Positions 1 to 8,800 of a DNA stretch of 64,000 nt are shown piece after piece; within the stretch, counting starts at the first letter, position 1, and every line of letters begins with the position of its first letter. The translations under genes and the position numbers were made by a program. The DNA is from Aquisphaera giovannonii (GTDB lineage: Bacteria; Planctomycetota; Planctomycetia; Isosphaerales; Isosphaeraceae), in assembly GCF_008087625.1 (NCBI RefSeq), contig NZ_CP042997.1, positions 7,192,001 to 7,256,000 of the forward strand, read 5' to 3'. The notes under the pieces were generated by a model. That model was not told where the DNA came from. It ran no database searches and saw only the letters and a program-made list of their open reading frames with translations.

Positions 1-1
1 C

Positions 2-304
2 TGGGAACGGGCCGCCGCCTGGGCCGCCCCCGTGATCCGCGACCTGCTGGCGCGCCCATCGGCACCCGGCACCTACTGGAACGTGAACCTGCCGCACCCC
101 GAGCCGGGCGGCGTTTTCCCCGGAGTCTGCGAGTGCCCCCTGGATCCCTCCCCCCTGCCCCTCGCGTATGAGTTCGACGGCGACACCGCCCTCTACGCCG
201 GGAACTACCAGGCCCGCGCCCGGATCCCCGGCGGGGACGTCGACGTCTGCTTCGGAGGCCGTATCGCCGTCAGCTTGCTGGCCGTCGGGCCCGGGGGCTC
301 GTGA
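2..304 (+). CDS. surE: 5'/3'-nucleotidase SurE, C-terminal part (gene enters from left edge)
   Basis: The reading frame is open from the first base and ends with TGA at 302-304, so only the last 100 residues are present. The segment WNVNLP followed by a Pro-rich stretch, and the closing GDVDVCFGGRIAVSLL, match the C-terminal part of SurE-family metal-dependent nucleotidases, which dephosphorylate nucleoside monophosphates. NVNLP is the family's most recognisable C-terminal motif. The catalytic DD and other N-terminal metal ligands lie outside the window. The last few residues (VGPGGS) differ from the usual SITPL-like end. The gene is transcribed toward the small secreted protein at 441, and no operon link is evident. 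Confidence 0.72.
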   Translation, partial: WERAAAWAAPVIRDLLARPSAPGTYWNVNLPHPEPGGVFPGVCECPLDPSPLPLAYEFDGDTALYAGNYQARARIPGGDVDVCFGGRIAVSLLAVGPGGS

Positions 305-361
305 AGGGCCGAATGCAACGATTGGACGCCATGGAAAATCGCTCCTGCGATTGGCCGTTTA

Positions 362-388
362 TTGACAGTCATGTGGTCGAGAGATAAT
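362..388 (+). promoter_or_regulatory. possible sigma-70 promoter
   Basis: A perfect -35 box TTGACA (362-367) and a GATAAT -10 box (383-388, 5 of 6 matches) are separated by 15 bp, which is shorter than optimal. It lies in a locally AT-richer patch about 50 bp upstream of the secreted-protein ORF at 441. A second TTGACA at 394-399 has no good -10 partner. Confidence 0.35.
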
Positions 389-440
389 CATCGTTGACAT
401 TATCCGGTCCCCTTCCCCATTGGGTCTTCGAACTGCCGGC

Positions 441-884
441 ATGACCCCGCGGCCCTCCCAACGCCTGGCCTCGCCCACGAGGCTGACGCTCCTCGCGTCG
501 GTCTTGCTGTTCGCCGCCGCGTCCGATCCCGCATACGCCGGCTGCGGCCGTCGCACGGGGATGAACCCGGCGGACCGCCACCATGCGGGCTTGCTGGGGA
601 TGACGGAGCTGGAGTTGGCCTCCTCGCGGATGGAGGACCAAGGACAGGGCCACGACGGGCCGCCCGGCGGCGGTGCCCCGTGCTCGGGCCCCGGATGCTC
701 GGAAGGTCGCGGGCGGGATGTACCCCCGATCGCCCCTCGCCTCCACCTGCCGGAAGACGGCTGCCTCGGCCTCGACGGGGATCAGCCGCCGGCCCAGACC
801 GGGGGCCGCTTCGTCGACTCGGAGACTTCCTGCCTGGCCATTCACCTCGCGAACACGCTCGAGCGGCCCCCCCGCCCCGCGTGA
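441..884 (+). CDS. small secreted protein, unknown function
   Basis: This 147-aa ORF has a convincing N-terminal export signal: basic residues (PRPSQR), a hydrophobic core (LTLLASVLLFAAAS) and an Ala-x-Ala site ending PAYA, followed by GCGRRTG. The mature part is low-complexity, rich in Gly and Pro, and holds a Cys pair in APCSGPGCS. I recall similar short secreted proteins with a PCSGPxCS-type motif from planctomycetes, but I cannot name a family. The ATG at 441 follows an upstream in-frame TTG at 420; neither has a clear Shine-Dalgarno sequence. Reverse-strand frames across the same bases are long but lack domain features. Reality as a gene is moderately supported by the signal peptide alone. 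Confidence 0.5.
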   Translation: MTPRPSQRLASPTRLTLLASVLLFAAASDPAYAGCGRRTGMNPADRHHAGLLGMTELELASSRMEDQGQGHDGPPGGGAPCSGPGCSEGRGRDVPPIAPRLHLPEDGCLGLDGDQPPAQTGGRFVDSETSCLAIHLANTLERPPRPA

Positions 885-1180
885 ACCCGTCCGCTCCTCG
901 CTCCCCAGCGCAATAATCCTGCGCGCCCGCGGCTCCGTCGCGACGTATCCTGCCGACCGGCGCCGTAGCTGTGCCATGATCCGACTCGCGTGATGACGGA
1001 GGGCCGTGCCCTTCCCCCGCGTCGACACGTCGACGTGCGCGGGAGTGCGGTGCGAGCCACCCTCTCCGCGCCCCTTCGCTACCTCGTAAGACCCGGGCTC
1101 GGGGCCCGACCGTTCGGGCTGCGCGCCCTTCCTTCCCCCTTCCGTCTTCCGGTGCCCTCATCACGAATCAGGAGACTCGC

Positions 1181-2191
1181 ATGCGACATCGTCGTCCTTG
1201 CCCGCGTACCGCCTTCACCCTCATCGAGTTGCTCGTCGTCATCGCGATCATCGCCGTCCTGATCGCCCTGCTCCTGCCGGCGGTCCAGTCGGCCAGAGAG
1301 GCGGCCCGCCGCGCCCAGTGCGTCAACAACCTGAAGCAGCTCGGCCTTGCCATGCACAACTATCACGACTCGAACAACGCCCTTCCCCTGGGCCGCACCC
1401 TCCAGTCCGGGACCTACCGCCCCTTCTCCCAGCAGGCGCGGATCCTCGGGTACATGGAGCAGTCGAACATATTCAATACGCTGAATTTCTCGCTGAGCAG
1501 CTTCGACGTCGCCAACGTGACGGGTGCGGCGGCGACGATCAGCTCGTTCCTCTGCCCGAGCGACACGCCCCCGACGATCCCATCGGGCCAGGTGCTGGCG
1601 GGCTACGGGTGGGGCGCCGTCAATTACCGGGCCAATGAGGGGACCAGCGTGGCCATGTGGTACGGGGCCGACGACGTCTCGAACGTCAACAACGGCGTCG
1701 TGGCGGAGCCCAATGGGCTCTTCTTCTCCAGCCAGTGCATCCGCCTGGCCTCGGTGACCGACGGCACGAGCAACACGGCGGCCTTCAGCGAGCACCTCGT
1801 CGGGGATTTCAGCAACGCGGTCTCCACCGAGCTGAGCGACACCTACGCGCCCGGCACCCATCCCATGAACTCGGATGAGGCCTATGCGTTCTGCAAGGCG
1901 GCCAACATCAACGACCTGAGCCAGCAGGGCTACTCGAACGTCGGCGCGCCATGGACCTACGGCTATCACTCGACCACCAGCTACTGGCACTCGGCCCCGC
2001 CCAACACGAGGTCCTGCATGTTCCCCCCATCCCGGATCTCCACCACGGCCAACAGCCGTCACGCTGGCGGCGTCAACGTCTCGCTCGCGGATGGATCGGT
2101 CCGGTTCGTGAAATCCACCGTGAACGTAGCAACCTGGCGGGCGCTCGGCACCCGGAACAAGGGCGAGGTCATCAGCGCCGACGGCTATTGA
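1181..2191 (+). CDS. DUF1559 domain-containing pilin-like protein
   Basis: The 336-aa protein begins with a type IV pilin/pseudopilin-like methylation segment: a short basic leader, then [20 protein letters not shown] as the hydrophobic helix. This runs into the family hallmark [20 protein letters not shown]. The C-terminus carries the DUF1559 signature [17 protein letters not shown] and ends near GEVISADGY. Planctomycete genomes encode tens to hundreds of these, and their function is unresolved; prepilin-peptidase processing and assembly or surface display are presumed. AGGAG sits 7 bp before the ATG. The gene following at 2233 is a small lipoprotein, the same order seen at 60439-62177 in this window. 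Confidence 0.93.
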   Translation: MRHRRPCPRTAFTLIELLVVIAIIAVLIALLLPAVQSAREAARRAQCVNNLKQLGLAMHNYHDSNNALPLGRTLQSGTYRPFSQQARILGYMEQSNIFNTLNFSLSSFDVANVTGAAATISSFLCPSDTPPTIPSGQVLAGYGWGAVNYRANEGTSVAMWYGADDVSNVNNGVVAEPNGLFFSSQCIRLASVTDGTSNTAAFSEHLVGDFSNAVSTELSDTYAPGTHPMNSDEAYAFCKAANINDLSQQGYSNVGAPWTYGYHSTTSYWHSAPPNTRSCMFPPSRISTTANSRHAGGVNVSLADGSVRFVKSTVNVATWRALGTRNKGEVISADGY

Positions 2192-2232
2192 TCCCGGGAC
2201 CCCGAACGCGGCCCTGGCCGCGGGAGATTCGC

Positions 2233-2625
2233 ATGATCCTGTCCAAGCTACGAGGCGTCAGCATGTCGCTCTGCCTGGCCCCGATCCTCCTGATATCCCC
2301 GGGCTGCGGAGCCTCGGCGAGCCCGGCCGATCCGGCCCGGGCCCAGGAGACGTTGCGGATCGCGCTCGACGCCTGGAAGGCCGGCAGCAAGCCCGGCGAC
2401 CTGTCCGGCCACGCCACCCCCATCCGGGTCTCGGACCAGGAGTGGGCCGGCGGCTGGACGCTCCTCGACTACCGCGTGGACGACGACGGCAAGCTCGTCG
2501 GCTTCGACATGAACTATCCCGTCGAGCTGAATCTGAAGCGGCCCGGCGGCGGGACCGTGAAGAAGAAGGCCGTCTACACCGTGACGACGCACCCCGAGTC
2601 CCTGGTCCTGCGACAGGAGGGCTGA
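2233..2625 (+). CDS. small putative lipoprotein downstream of DUF1559 gene
   Basis: This is a 130-aa protein with a hydrophobic N-terminal signal (MSLCLAPILLISPGC) ending in a plausible but imperfect lipobox Cys. The mature domain begins with residues resembling AQETLRIALDAWKAG and contains SDQEWAGGWTLLDYRV, ending in a beta-rich segment. It starts 41 bp after the DUF1559 stop on the same strand, so co-transcription is likely. Similar small proteins often follow DUF1559 genes in planctomycetes, which suggests but does not prove a joint role. No enzyme motif is visible. Start chosen at the ATG at 2233; the in-frame ATG at 2263 is a possible alternative. Confidence 0.72.
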   Translation: MILSKLRGVSMSLCLAPILLISPGCGASASPADPARAQETLRIALDAWKAGSKPGDLSGHATPIRVSDQEWAGGWTLLDYRVDDDGKLVGFDMNYPVELNLKRPGGGTVKKKAVYTVTTHPESLVLRQEG

Positions 2626-2685
2626 CCGAGGCCGATCGCAGGCAATTCCACGGGAATCCCGTTTTCGCGAACAGGAGATGTTGAG

Positions 2686-4035
2686 ATGAATTGGCCGACC
2701 GTTTCCCTCGCCGCCGCGCTCGTCGCCGCGGCCGTGCCGGCGTCCCGCGCCGAGGACGTCCCGGACTCGACACCCCGCCCGGTGGCGGCCACCCGCCCGC
2801 AGCTCAAGGAGCAACTCGAACGCTCCAAGCATTCGCGCCCGAGGCTCCCATTGCCGCCGCCGACCGCGGACGAGATCGCTGCCGCCAGGAATCCCTCCCG
2901 GCCCGGGCCCATGGGGGGGATCATCAACAACGGGCGGATGCGGAAGCTCTACCTCCCGCCGGAGGTCCTGGGCGGGGGCTTCCAGCGCGAGCCCGACCCG
3001 GCCATGACCCTGAGCAACACGTTCAAGACCAAGTTCTTCTGGATCGTCTCCAGGGCCAACAACTGCGCCTATTGCCAGGGCCACCAGGAGGTGAAGCTGG
3101 CATCGGACGGGGTGACCGAGGATGAGATTGCGGCGCTCGACGGCGACTGGTCGGGCTTCCCCGAGCGCGATCGCGCCGCATTCGCCTTCACCAAGAAGTT
3201 GACCTTCGAGCCGGATAAGGTCGCGGATGCCGACATCGACCGACTCCGGGCGCACTACAGCGACCTCCAGATCCTCGAGATCATCACCGCGGTCGCCGGC
3301 TTCAACGCGATGAATCGCTGGACCGGCGCGCTCGCGATCCCGCAGGAGGAGCATCGCGTCTACCTGACCGAGACGTCGGAACCATTCCGGTCGCTCCGCA
3401 GCATGGTGGCCCCGCTCCCCTCCGATGCCCCGGCCACGACCCCGACCTGCGCGGTGCCGAGGGATCGGGGGCCGCTCGAGGACGGCGATGCGTTGAAGGC
3501 GGCGCTCGATCGCTGCCGCCATCGCAACCCTCGCCTCCCGCTCGCGGATGAGGCCGCGTCCCGGGCGCTCCTGCCGTCGGACTGGCCGGATTCGGGCCCG
3601 GCTCCCGAGTGGGTCAGGCTGCTCGCCAACTTCCCGAAAGGGGGCAAGGCCTGGATCGCCCAGCACTTCTACTCGCAGACCAAGGGGCGACTGAGCCCCA
3701 AACTGAAGGCCGAGATCGCCTACGCCGCGGCCCGGAACGACAGGGCCTGGTACGCCCTCGGCCATGCCATCCGGCGGCTCCAGGATGCCGGTCTCAACGA
3801 CGAGGCGATTGCCGCGCTCGGACGCGGAGGCGACTCGATGCCCGAGCCGGAACGCCTTGTGCTCTCCTTCTCGCGGAAGCTGACCGTGGATCCCGCGCTG
3901 ATCACGGATGCGGACGTCGAGGGCCTCCGGAAGCATTTCAGCGATCATGAGGTCGCGGAGATCGTCTACCAGGTCACGGACGCGGCCTTCTTCGACCGAC
4001 TCACCGAGTCCGCAGGCCTCCGCCTCGAGCGCTGA
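2686..4035 (+). CDS. secreted protein with two carboxymuconolactone-decarboxylase/AhpD-like domains
   Basis: The 449-aa protein has a signal peptide (VSLAAALVAAAVPASRAED) and two repeats of the all-helical CMD/AhpD fold. Repeat 1 (about 110-225) has the redox motif NNCAYCQGH, with Cys127, Cys130 and His133, followed by FAFTKKLTFEPDKVADADID. Repeat 2 (about 335-445) aligns over FSRKLTVDPALITDADVE, but its motif reads RAWYALGH: both cysteines are replaced by Ala (354 and 357) while His360 is kept. AhpD-like proteins use the CxxC for peroxide-linked thiol chemistry, so only the first half should be redox-active. AGGAG precedes the ATG. It lies 60 bp after the lipoprotein gene and may be in the same transcript. 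Confidence 0.85.
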   Translation: MNWPTVSLAAALVAAAVPASRAEDVPDSTPRPVAATRPQLKEQLERSKHSRPRLPLPPPTADEIAAARNPSRPGPMGGIINNGRMRKLYLPPEVLGGGFQREPDPAMTLSNTFKTKFFWIVSRANNCAYCQGHQEVKLASDGVTEDEIAALDGDWSGFPERDRAAFAFTKKLTFEPDKVADADIDRLRAHYSDLQILEIITAVAGFNAMNRWTGALAIPQEEHRVYLTETSEPFRSLRSMVAPLPSDAPATTPTCAVPRDRGPLEDGDALKAALDRCRHRNPRLPLADEAASRALLPSDWPDSGPAPEWVRLLANFPKGGKAWIAQHFYSQTKGRLSPKLKAEIAYAAARNDRAWYALGHAIRRLQDAGLNDEAIAALGRGGDSMPEPERLVLSFSRKLTVDPALITDADVEGLRKHFSDHEVAEIVYQVTDAAFFDRLTESAGLRLER

Positions 4036-4097
4036 GCCTCGGCGGAGGATGGTCGGGAGCGAAAGAGGCCAACCGGTCTCGGGCCGGCGGCCTTCCC

Positions 4098-4125
4098 GGC
4101 GTCCCGTCCGCGCGGACGGGACGCC
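4098..4125 (+). terminator. perfect 28-nt palindrome after CMD-like gene
   Basis: GGCGTCCCGTCCGC (4098-4111) is followed directly by its exact reverse complement (4112-4125) with no loop bases, 63 bp after the stop at 4035. There is no U-tract, so it is terminator-like at best. It could also be a protein-binding site ahead of the FKBP gene. Confidence 0.35.
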
Positions 4126-4316
4126 GCCGCTTCGTGCGCACTCCCCTGGACTCCGCCTGTGATCTGGCTTGTACCACACCGAACATGACATAATGAGGCA
4201 TCCGAAGGCGTGTCGAGGGTGCCGGGCATCGCGGATCCTTGCCGGGTCCGGCCTCCGCCTCGCCGATCATCGATCCGTCATGACTCGTCGGTCGTTTCTT
4301 CGCTGGAGAGCTCGCC

Positions 4317-4910
4317 ATGTGGCGCTGGTACGCGGGGTTTGCGGGATGCCTGATTCTCGCAGGGGCTACGACGGGCTGCGACGCTCCCGATAGCTTCGTG
4401 CCCACGACGCCCCCCGGGGCGATCAACCCCAAGACCCTGCCCGCGGGCGACGAGGGGGCCGTGGCCGTGGGCGAGTCGGCCGTCGCGGCCGGCAAGACCG
4501 GCGCCTCGGCCGTGGAGAAGGCCAAGGCCGCCCAGGTCACCGCCGCCCCGCCGACGGCCAAGGGGGAGACCAAGACGACCGTCGGCGGCGTGAAGTACGA
4601 GACGCTGAAGGAAGGCACGGGCGACGAGCTCAAGGGCGGACATGTCGCGCAAGTCCACTACGTCGGGACGCTCCCCGACGGGACCGTCTTCGACAGCTCG
4701 CGAAAGAAGGGCGAGCCGTTGCCGGTGACCGTCGGGGCGCAGGGCATCATCAAGGGTTGGAATGAAGGCCTGCCGGGCATGAAGGTCGGCGAGATCCGCA
4801 AGCTTCTGATCCCTTCCAAGCTGGCCTACGGCGAGCGCGGCTTCGCACCGCAAATTCCCCCGAACACCGACCTGACCTTCGAAATCGAGCTCCTCAAGAT
4901 CCTTTACTGA
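4317..4910 (+). CDS. FKBP-type peptidyl-prolyl cis-trans isomerase, lipoprotein
   Basis: The 197-aa protein starts with a lipoprotein signal (CLILAGATTGC) and an Ala/Gly/Lys-rich linker to about residue 85, then a single FKBP domain to the end. Visible FKBP motifs are VHYVGTLPDGTVFDSSRKKG, the GWNEGLPGMKVGEIRKLLIP core, LAYGERG, and the terminal IPPNTDLTFEIELLKI. These carry the Asp and aromatic residues of the prolyl-binding pocket. It should accelerate proline isomerisation in exported proteins. The kinase gene begins 68 bp downstream on the same strand, so the two may be co-transcribed. Confidence 0.93.
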   Translation: MWRWYAGFAGCLILAGATTGCDAPDSFVPTTPPGAINPKTLPAGDEGAVAVGESAVAAGKTGASAVEKAKAAQVTAAPPTAKGETKTTVGGVKYETLKEGTGDELKGGHVAQVHYVGTLPDGTVFDSSRKKGEPLPVTVGAQGIIKGWNEGLPGMKVGEIRKLLIPSKLAYGERGFAPQIPPNTDLTFEIELLKILY

Positions 4911-4978
4911 GCATCCCAACCTCGAATCACGGCCAAACTCCAGGTCGAATCCGTCGGAATGAATGAACGAGGCCCCGC

Positions 4979-5833
4979 ATGGCGAACGTGTCCAGCACGC
5001 CCAAGTTTTCCGGTATGAAGTACCGGGTCGTCAACGAGCTCGGCGAGGGAGCCGGCAGCAAGATCTTCCTCATCAGCGACAAGGCCGGCGGTGGGAAGCG
5101 GTACGCCCTGAAGATCATCCGCAAGCAGGAGCCCGAGGACGACATCTACATCCAGCAGGCCCGGAACGAGTATGAGGCCTCGCAGAAACTCAACCACCCG
5201 GCCATCGCCAAGGTCTACGACTTCCGCCAGAAGAAGTCCTGGTTCAAGGTCACCGGCGCCGAGCTGCTGATGGAGTTCGTGGACGGCAAGAGCCTCGACG
5301 AGGTCGAGGCGCCGGAGCTCGACCAGCTCATCCTGATCTTCGCGAAGGTCGCCTCGGCCATCGCGCACATGCACCGCCGCGGCGTCTTCCACGGCGACTT
5401 GAAGCCCCACAACATCATGCTGTCGAAGAACGGCCAGGTGAAGTTGATCGACTTCGGCACCGCCTGGATCCGCGGGCAGGACAGCAATCGCGCCGCCGGC
5501 ACCCCGCAATACATGGCGCCCGAGACCGCGGTGGAGAAGACGGTCAACGCGAAGACCGACATCTACAACTTCGGCGCGACTATGTATCGGCTGTTCACGG
5601 GCCGATTCGCCCAGCAGGGGCTCCCGACGAGCGGCAGCGATCGCAAGATCACCCTGCCCAGCAAGCTGAACCCGCGGCTGCCCGCCGACCTCAACCTGCT
5701 CATCGTCGCCTGCCTCCAGTCCGATCCGTCCAAGCGCCCCGCCGACATGGTGGAGGTCCGCGATCAGCTCGCGAAGATCGCCAAGGCGAAGGGGCTCGAG
5801 GACGAGGACATCCGGGGCGCTGACGAGGAGTGA
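4979..5833 (+). CDS. Ser/Thr protein kinase, cytosolic, kinase domain only
   Basis: This 284-aa Hanks-type kinase has little outside the catalytic domain. It shows a Gly-rich loop (GEGAGSKIFLI), the ATP-binding lysine in YALKIIRK, a catalytic loop HGDLKPHNIM, a DFG motif in KLIDFGTAW, and the APE equivalent in GTPQYMAPE. The catalytic HRD arginine is replaced by Gly, so it is a non-RD kinase that should not depend on activation-loop phosphorylation in the usual way. The catalytic Asp, Lys and Asn are present, so it should be active. No transmembrane or sensor domain is attached, unlike most planctomycete kinases. Substrate unknown. Confidence 0.92.
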   Translation: MANVSSTPKFSGMKYRVVNELGEGAGSKIFLISDKAGGGKRYALKIIRKQEPEDDIYIQQARNEYEASQKLNHPAIAKVYDFRQKKSWFKVTGAELLMEFVDGKSLDEVEAPELDQLILIFAKVASAIAHMHRRGVFHGDLKPHNIMLSKNGQVKLIDFGTAWIRGQDSNRAAGTPQYMAPETAVEKTVNAKTDIYNFGATMYRLFTGRFAQQGLPTSGSDRKITLPSKLNPRLPADLNLLIVACLQSDPSKRPADMVEVRDQLAKIAKAKGLEDEDIRGADEE

Positions 5834-5838
5834 TTAGA

Positions 5839-5870
5839 CGCGGCGAAAGGCGAGGAGAAGCTTCGCCGCG
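5839..5870. terminator. bidirectional terminator hairpin
   Basis: CGCGGCGAA (5839-5847) pairs with TTCGCCGCG (5862-5870) around a 14-nt loop. It sits exactly between the convergent kinase (stop 5833) and the beta-helix gene (stop 5881). No strong T-tract follows, as is common in high-GC genomes. Confidence 0.5.
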
Positions 5871-5880
5871 CGCCGGTGGG

Positions 5881-8800
5881 TCAGGATGACTTGGCCCGGC
5901 GTGCGCTCTCGAGCGCCACGTCGAGGGCCAGCTCGGCCGGCAGCCCTTCCTCGGGGTCCCCGTCGGCGGCCGCCAGGGACTGCAACGCGGCGTCCACGGC
6001 GACATCCGCCCCGAACTCCGATGTGCTCCCGAATGGATCGGTCGCCGTCGCCGTGACGAACCAGCTGGGGGACACGGTCACGGGGAGCGTCACGTCGAAG
6101 CTCGCGATGCCGGAGTCGTCCGAGGTGACGAGGATCGTCCCCAGGAGCACCTGCCCCTGCCCGTATCCGGATGTGTCGGGCGTCGCGTCGGCATAGAGCT
6201 GGATCGTGTAGGTCCAGCCCGGGACGCCCGTGAGTGTCCCGCTCACCGTGAGGTCCGCGGCGGTCGCGCTCGCGGACCCGATGACCGGGTATGCCTGGAG
6301 TTGATTGGGCCCATACCCGCCGTAGGACAGCGGGTTGGGCGTCACGCCGTCATTGCCCAGGTCGATGCCCAGGATGGCGTTCGAGGCTATGATGTTGGAG
6401 AGGACCGCATTCGACACGGAGTAGTCGTAGGGCGTGAGACCGATCGTCACGCCATTCCTGCCGTTGAAGCTGATGATATTGGCCGCGCCCGGCTGGAGGC
6501 CGCCGATCAGGTTGCCGGAGGCATAATTGCCGATCGTCACGCCCGACTGCCCATTCCCGAGGGGCAGCGTGCCCGTGGCGTCGCTGCCGATCCAGTTGCC
6601 CTGGATCACGTCGCTATTCTCGCCGTAATAGCCGTTGAGGTAGATGCCGTCGGCGATATTGCCCGAGATCACATTCCCGGCGCCGGCCGCCGTCCCGCCG
6701 ATCGTGTTGCGGCCGGTCTCGTCGTAGATGCCGAAGACCCGGTTCCCGAGCACGGCCTTGCCGGTCACGTCGGTCCCGATGAGGTTGCCCTCGACCGTGT
6801 TGAAATTGCCCCCGTTGTAGAACGAAATCCCGCTCATGTTCCCGGAGAGCAGGTTCCCCGCGGCGGGATCGACGCCGCCGATCAGGTTGCCGTTCGCGCC
6901 GAACCAGACGCCGATCCCGTCCCAGCCGTTCTCCAAGACGGCAAGCCCGTCGACATCGGTCCCGACCCGATTCCCCTGGACGACGTTGTTCGTGGCGTGG
7001 GAGCCGAGCAGGAGAATACCGACGTCGGAGTTGCCCGAGGCGAGATTCCCCGCCCCGGCCGTGGTGCCGCCGATCGTGTTGCTCGGACTCTCCGCCACCA
7101 CGCCCCGGACGTTCCCCGGACCGGCCTGCGTCCCGGACGTGTCGGTGCCCAGATAGTTGCCCCGGACGACATCGCCGCCGGGGCCGATCAGGTGGATCGC
7201 AACCCCGAAACCCGTCATCGACAAGCCCTGGATCACGACCCCATCGGCATCCACGAGGAGCCCGTCGGCCCCGCCCGGGATCGCCTGCCCATCGATCCGG
7301 ACCAGCAGGGACGCGTCGCCGCCGATGACCTGGCCGCTGGCGTGCGCACCGGGCTGCGAGTAGCCGTCGAGGATCGTCGCGTGGGTGATCGCCGGGAGAG
7401 GCGAGATCGGCTGGATCAGGAAAGGCCCGGTCCCCGGTAGCGCGAAGAGGATCGTGTCCGGCGAGGCGCTGGTGGCGAGGTCGGCGTCCAGGATCGCCTG
7501 GCGGAGGGACCCAGGGCCGCTGTCATTCGTGTTCGTCACCACGAACGTCTTGGGTGCGACGGTGATCCGCACCGTCGCGAAGGCGGACGCCCCCCCGAGT
7601 TTGTCCTTGTAGGTGAAGCTGTCCGTGCCGACGAAGTTGGCCGCGGGGACATACTCGAAGGAGCCGTCGGCGCACAGGTTGAGTGTGCCATGGGCGGGCC
7701 CGGCGACCACGAGGGAGGTCGCCGGGCCGATGGACAGGTCATTCGCCTGCACGCCGGGCGCCGCCACGATCAGGCTGGTGTTCAGGTCGATGCGATACGC
7801 GTCATCCTGGGCGAGCACCTTGCTCTGCATGGCCACCGCCTTCAGGGCGGCCGAGAATTCCGAGGTGTTGCCCGCGGCGTCGGTCGCCGTGGCGGTTATG
7901 AACTGGCCGCCCTTCGCGTCGAAGAGGCCCTTGAAACTGGCATTGCCGGCCGCATCGGTCTGGACCGTGATGGACCCCAGGTCGATCTGCCCCTCGCCGT
8001 AACCCGATGGATCGGGCTCGGGAGATGCGAAGAACTGGACTGTGAAGGATGAGTTGGGCGCGGAGCTCAATGTCCCATCGACGGCGACCTTCCCATCCCG
8101 CGTCCCGGCGACGATCAACGTCGGGAAGTTCTGGAGATTGTTCGGCCCGAAGTGCGGCCCGCCCGGCGTGCTGGGCGTCACGCCGTCCAGCCTGAGGTCG
8201 ATGCCCAGCCCGCCGTTGGAGAAGATGGAGTTGGACAGGATGGCGTTGCCGGTCGAGTATGCCGACCCGCCGATCCCGATGCCCGGCCCGGCATTGTAGG
8301 CGATGACATTTCCCGCACCCGCCCCCGTGCCGCCGATGGTACTGTTCGCGCCATCGTACACCAGGACGCCGGCCCCACCGTTCCCCAGTGCCTTCTTGCC
8401 CGCCGGGTCCGTGCCGATGAAGTTCCCCTCGATCCGATTGTCTTGGCCGCCGTACTCGATCACGATGCCGTGCGCCGCATTCCCCGAGATGACATTGCCG
8501 GCCCCTTTCTGGGCGCCGCCGATCGCGAATCCCGGCCCGTTGAGGTCGATCCCGGCGGAGCCGTTCGGCAATGCGGCCGATCCCGTTGCGTCGGTGCCGA
8601 TGAGATTGCCCTGTATGAAATTCGCCGGGCCGCCATACGACGAGCCGTAGATGCCGTTGCCCGCGTTCCCGGAGATCAAATTCCCGGCACCCTTACCCGT
8701 CCCTCCGATGCTGTTCCCCGAACCGAACAGTACGACGCCCGATGAGCCGTTCGGCAAGGCCGTGATCCCCGCGATGTCGGTCCCGATCGAGTTACCCTGG

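Noticed and set aside
2248-4191. 647-aa minus-strand ORF opposite the CMD-like gene
   Set aside because: Its composition is Arg/Gly-rich shadow sequence, and the plus strand has a signal peptide, a CxxC motif and proper ribosome-binding sites.
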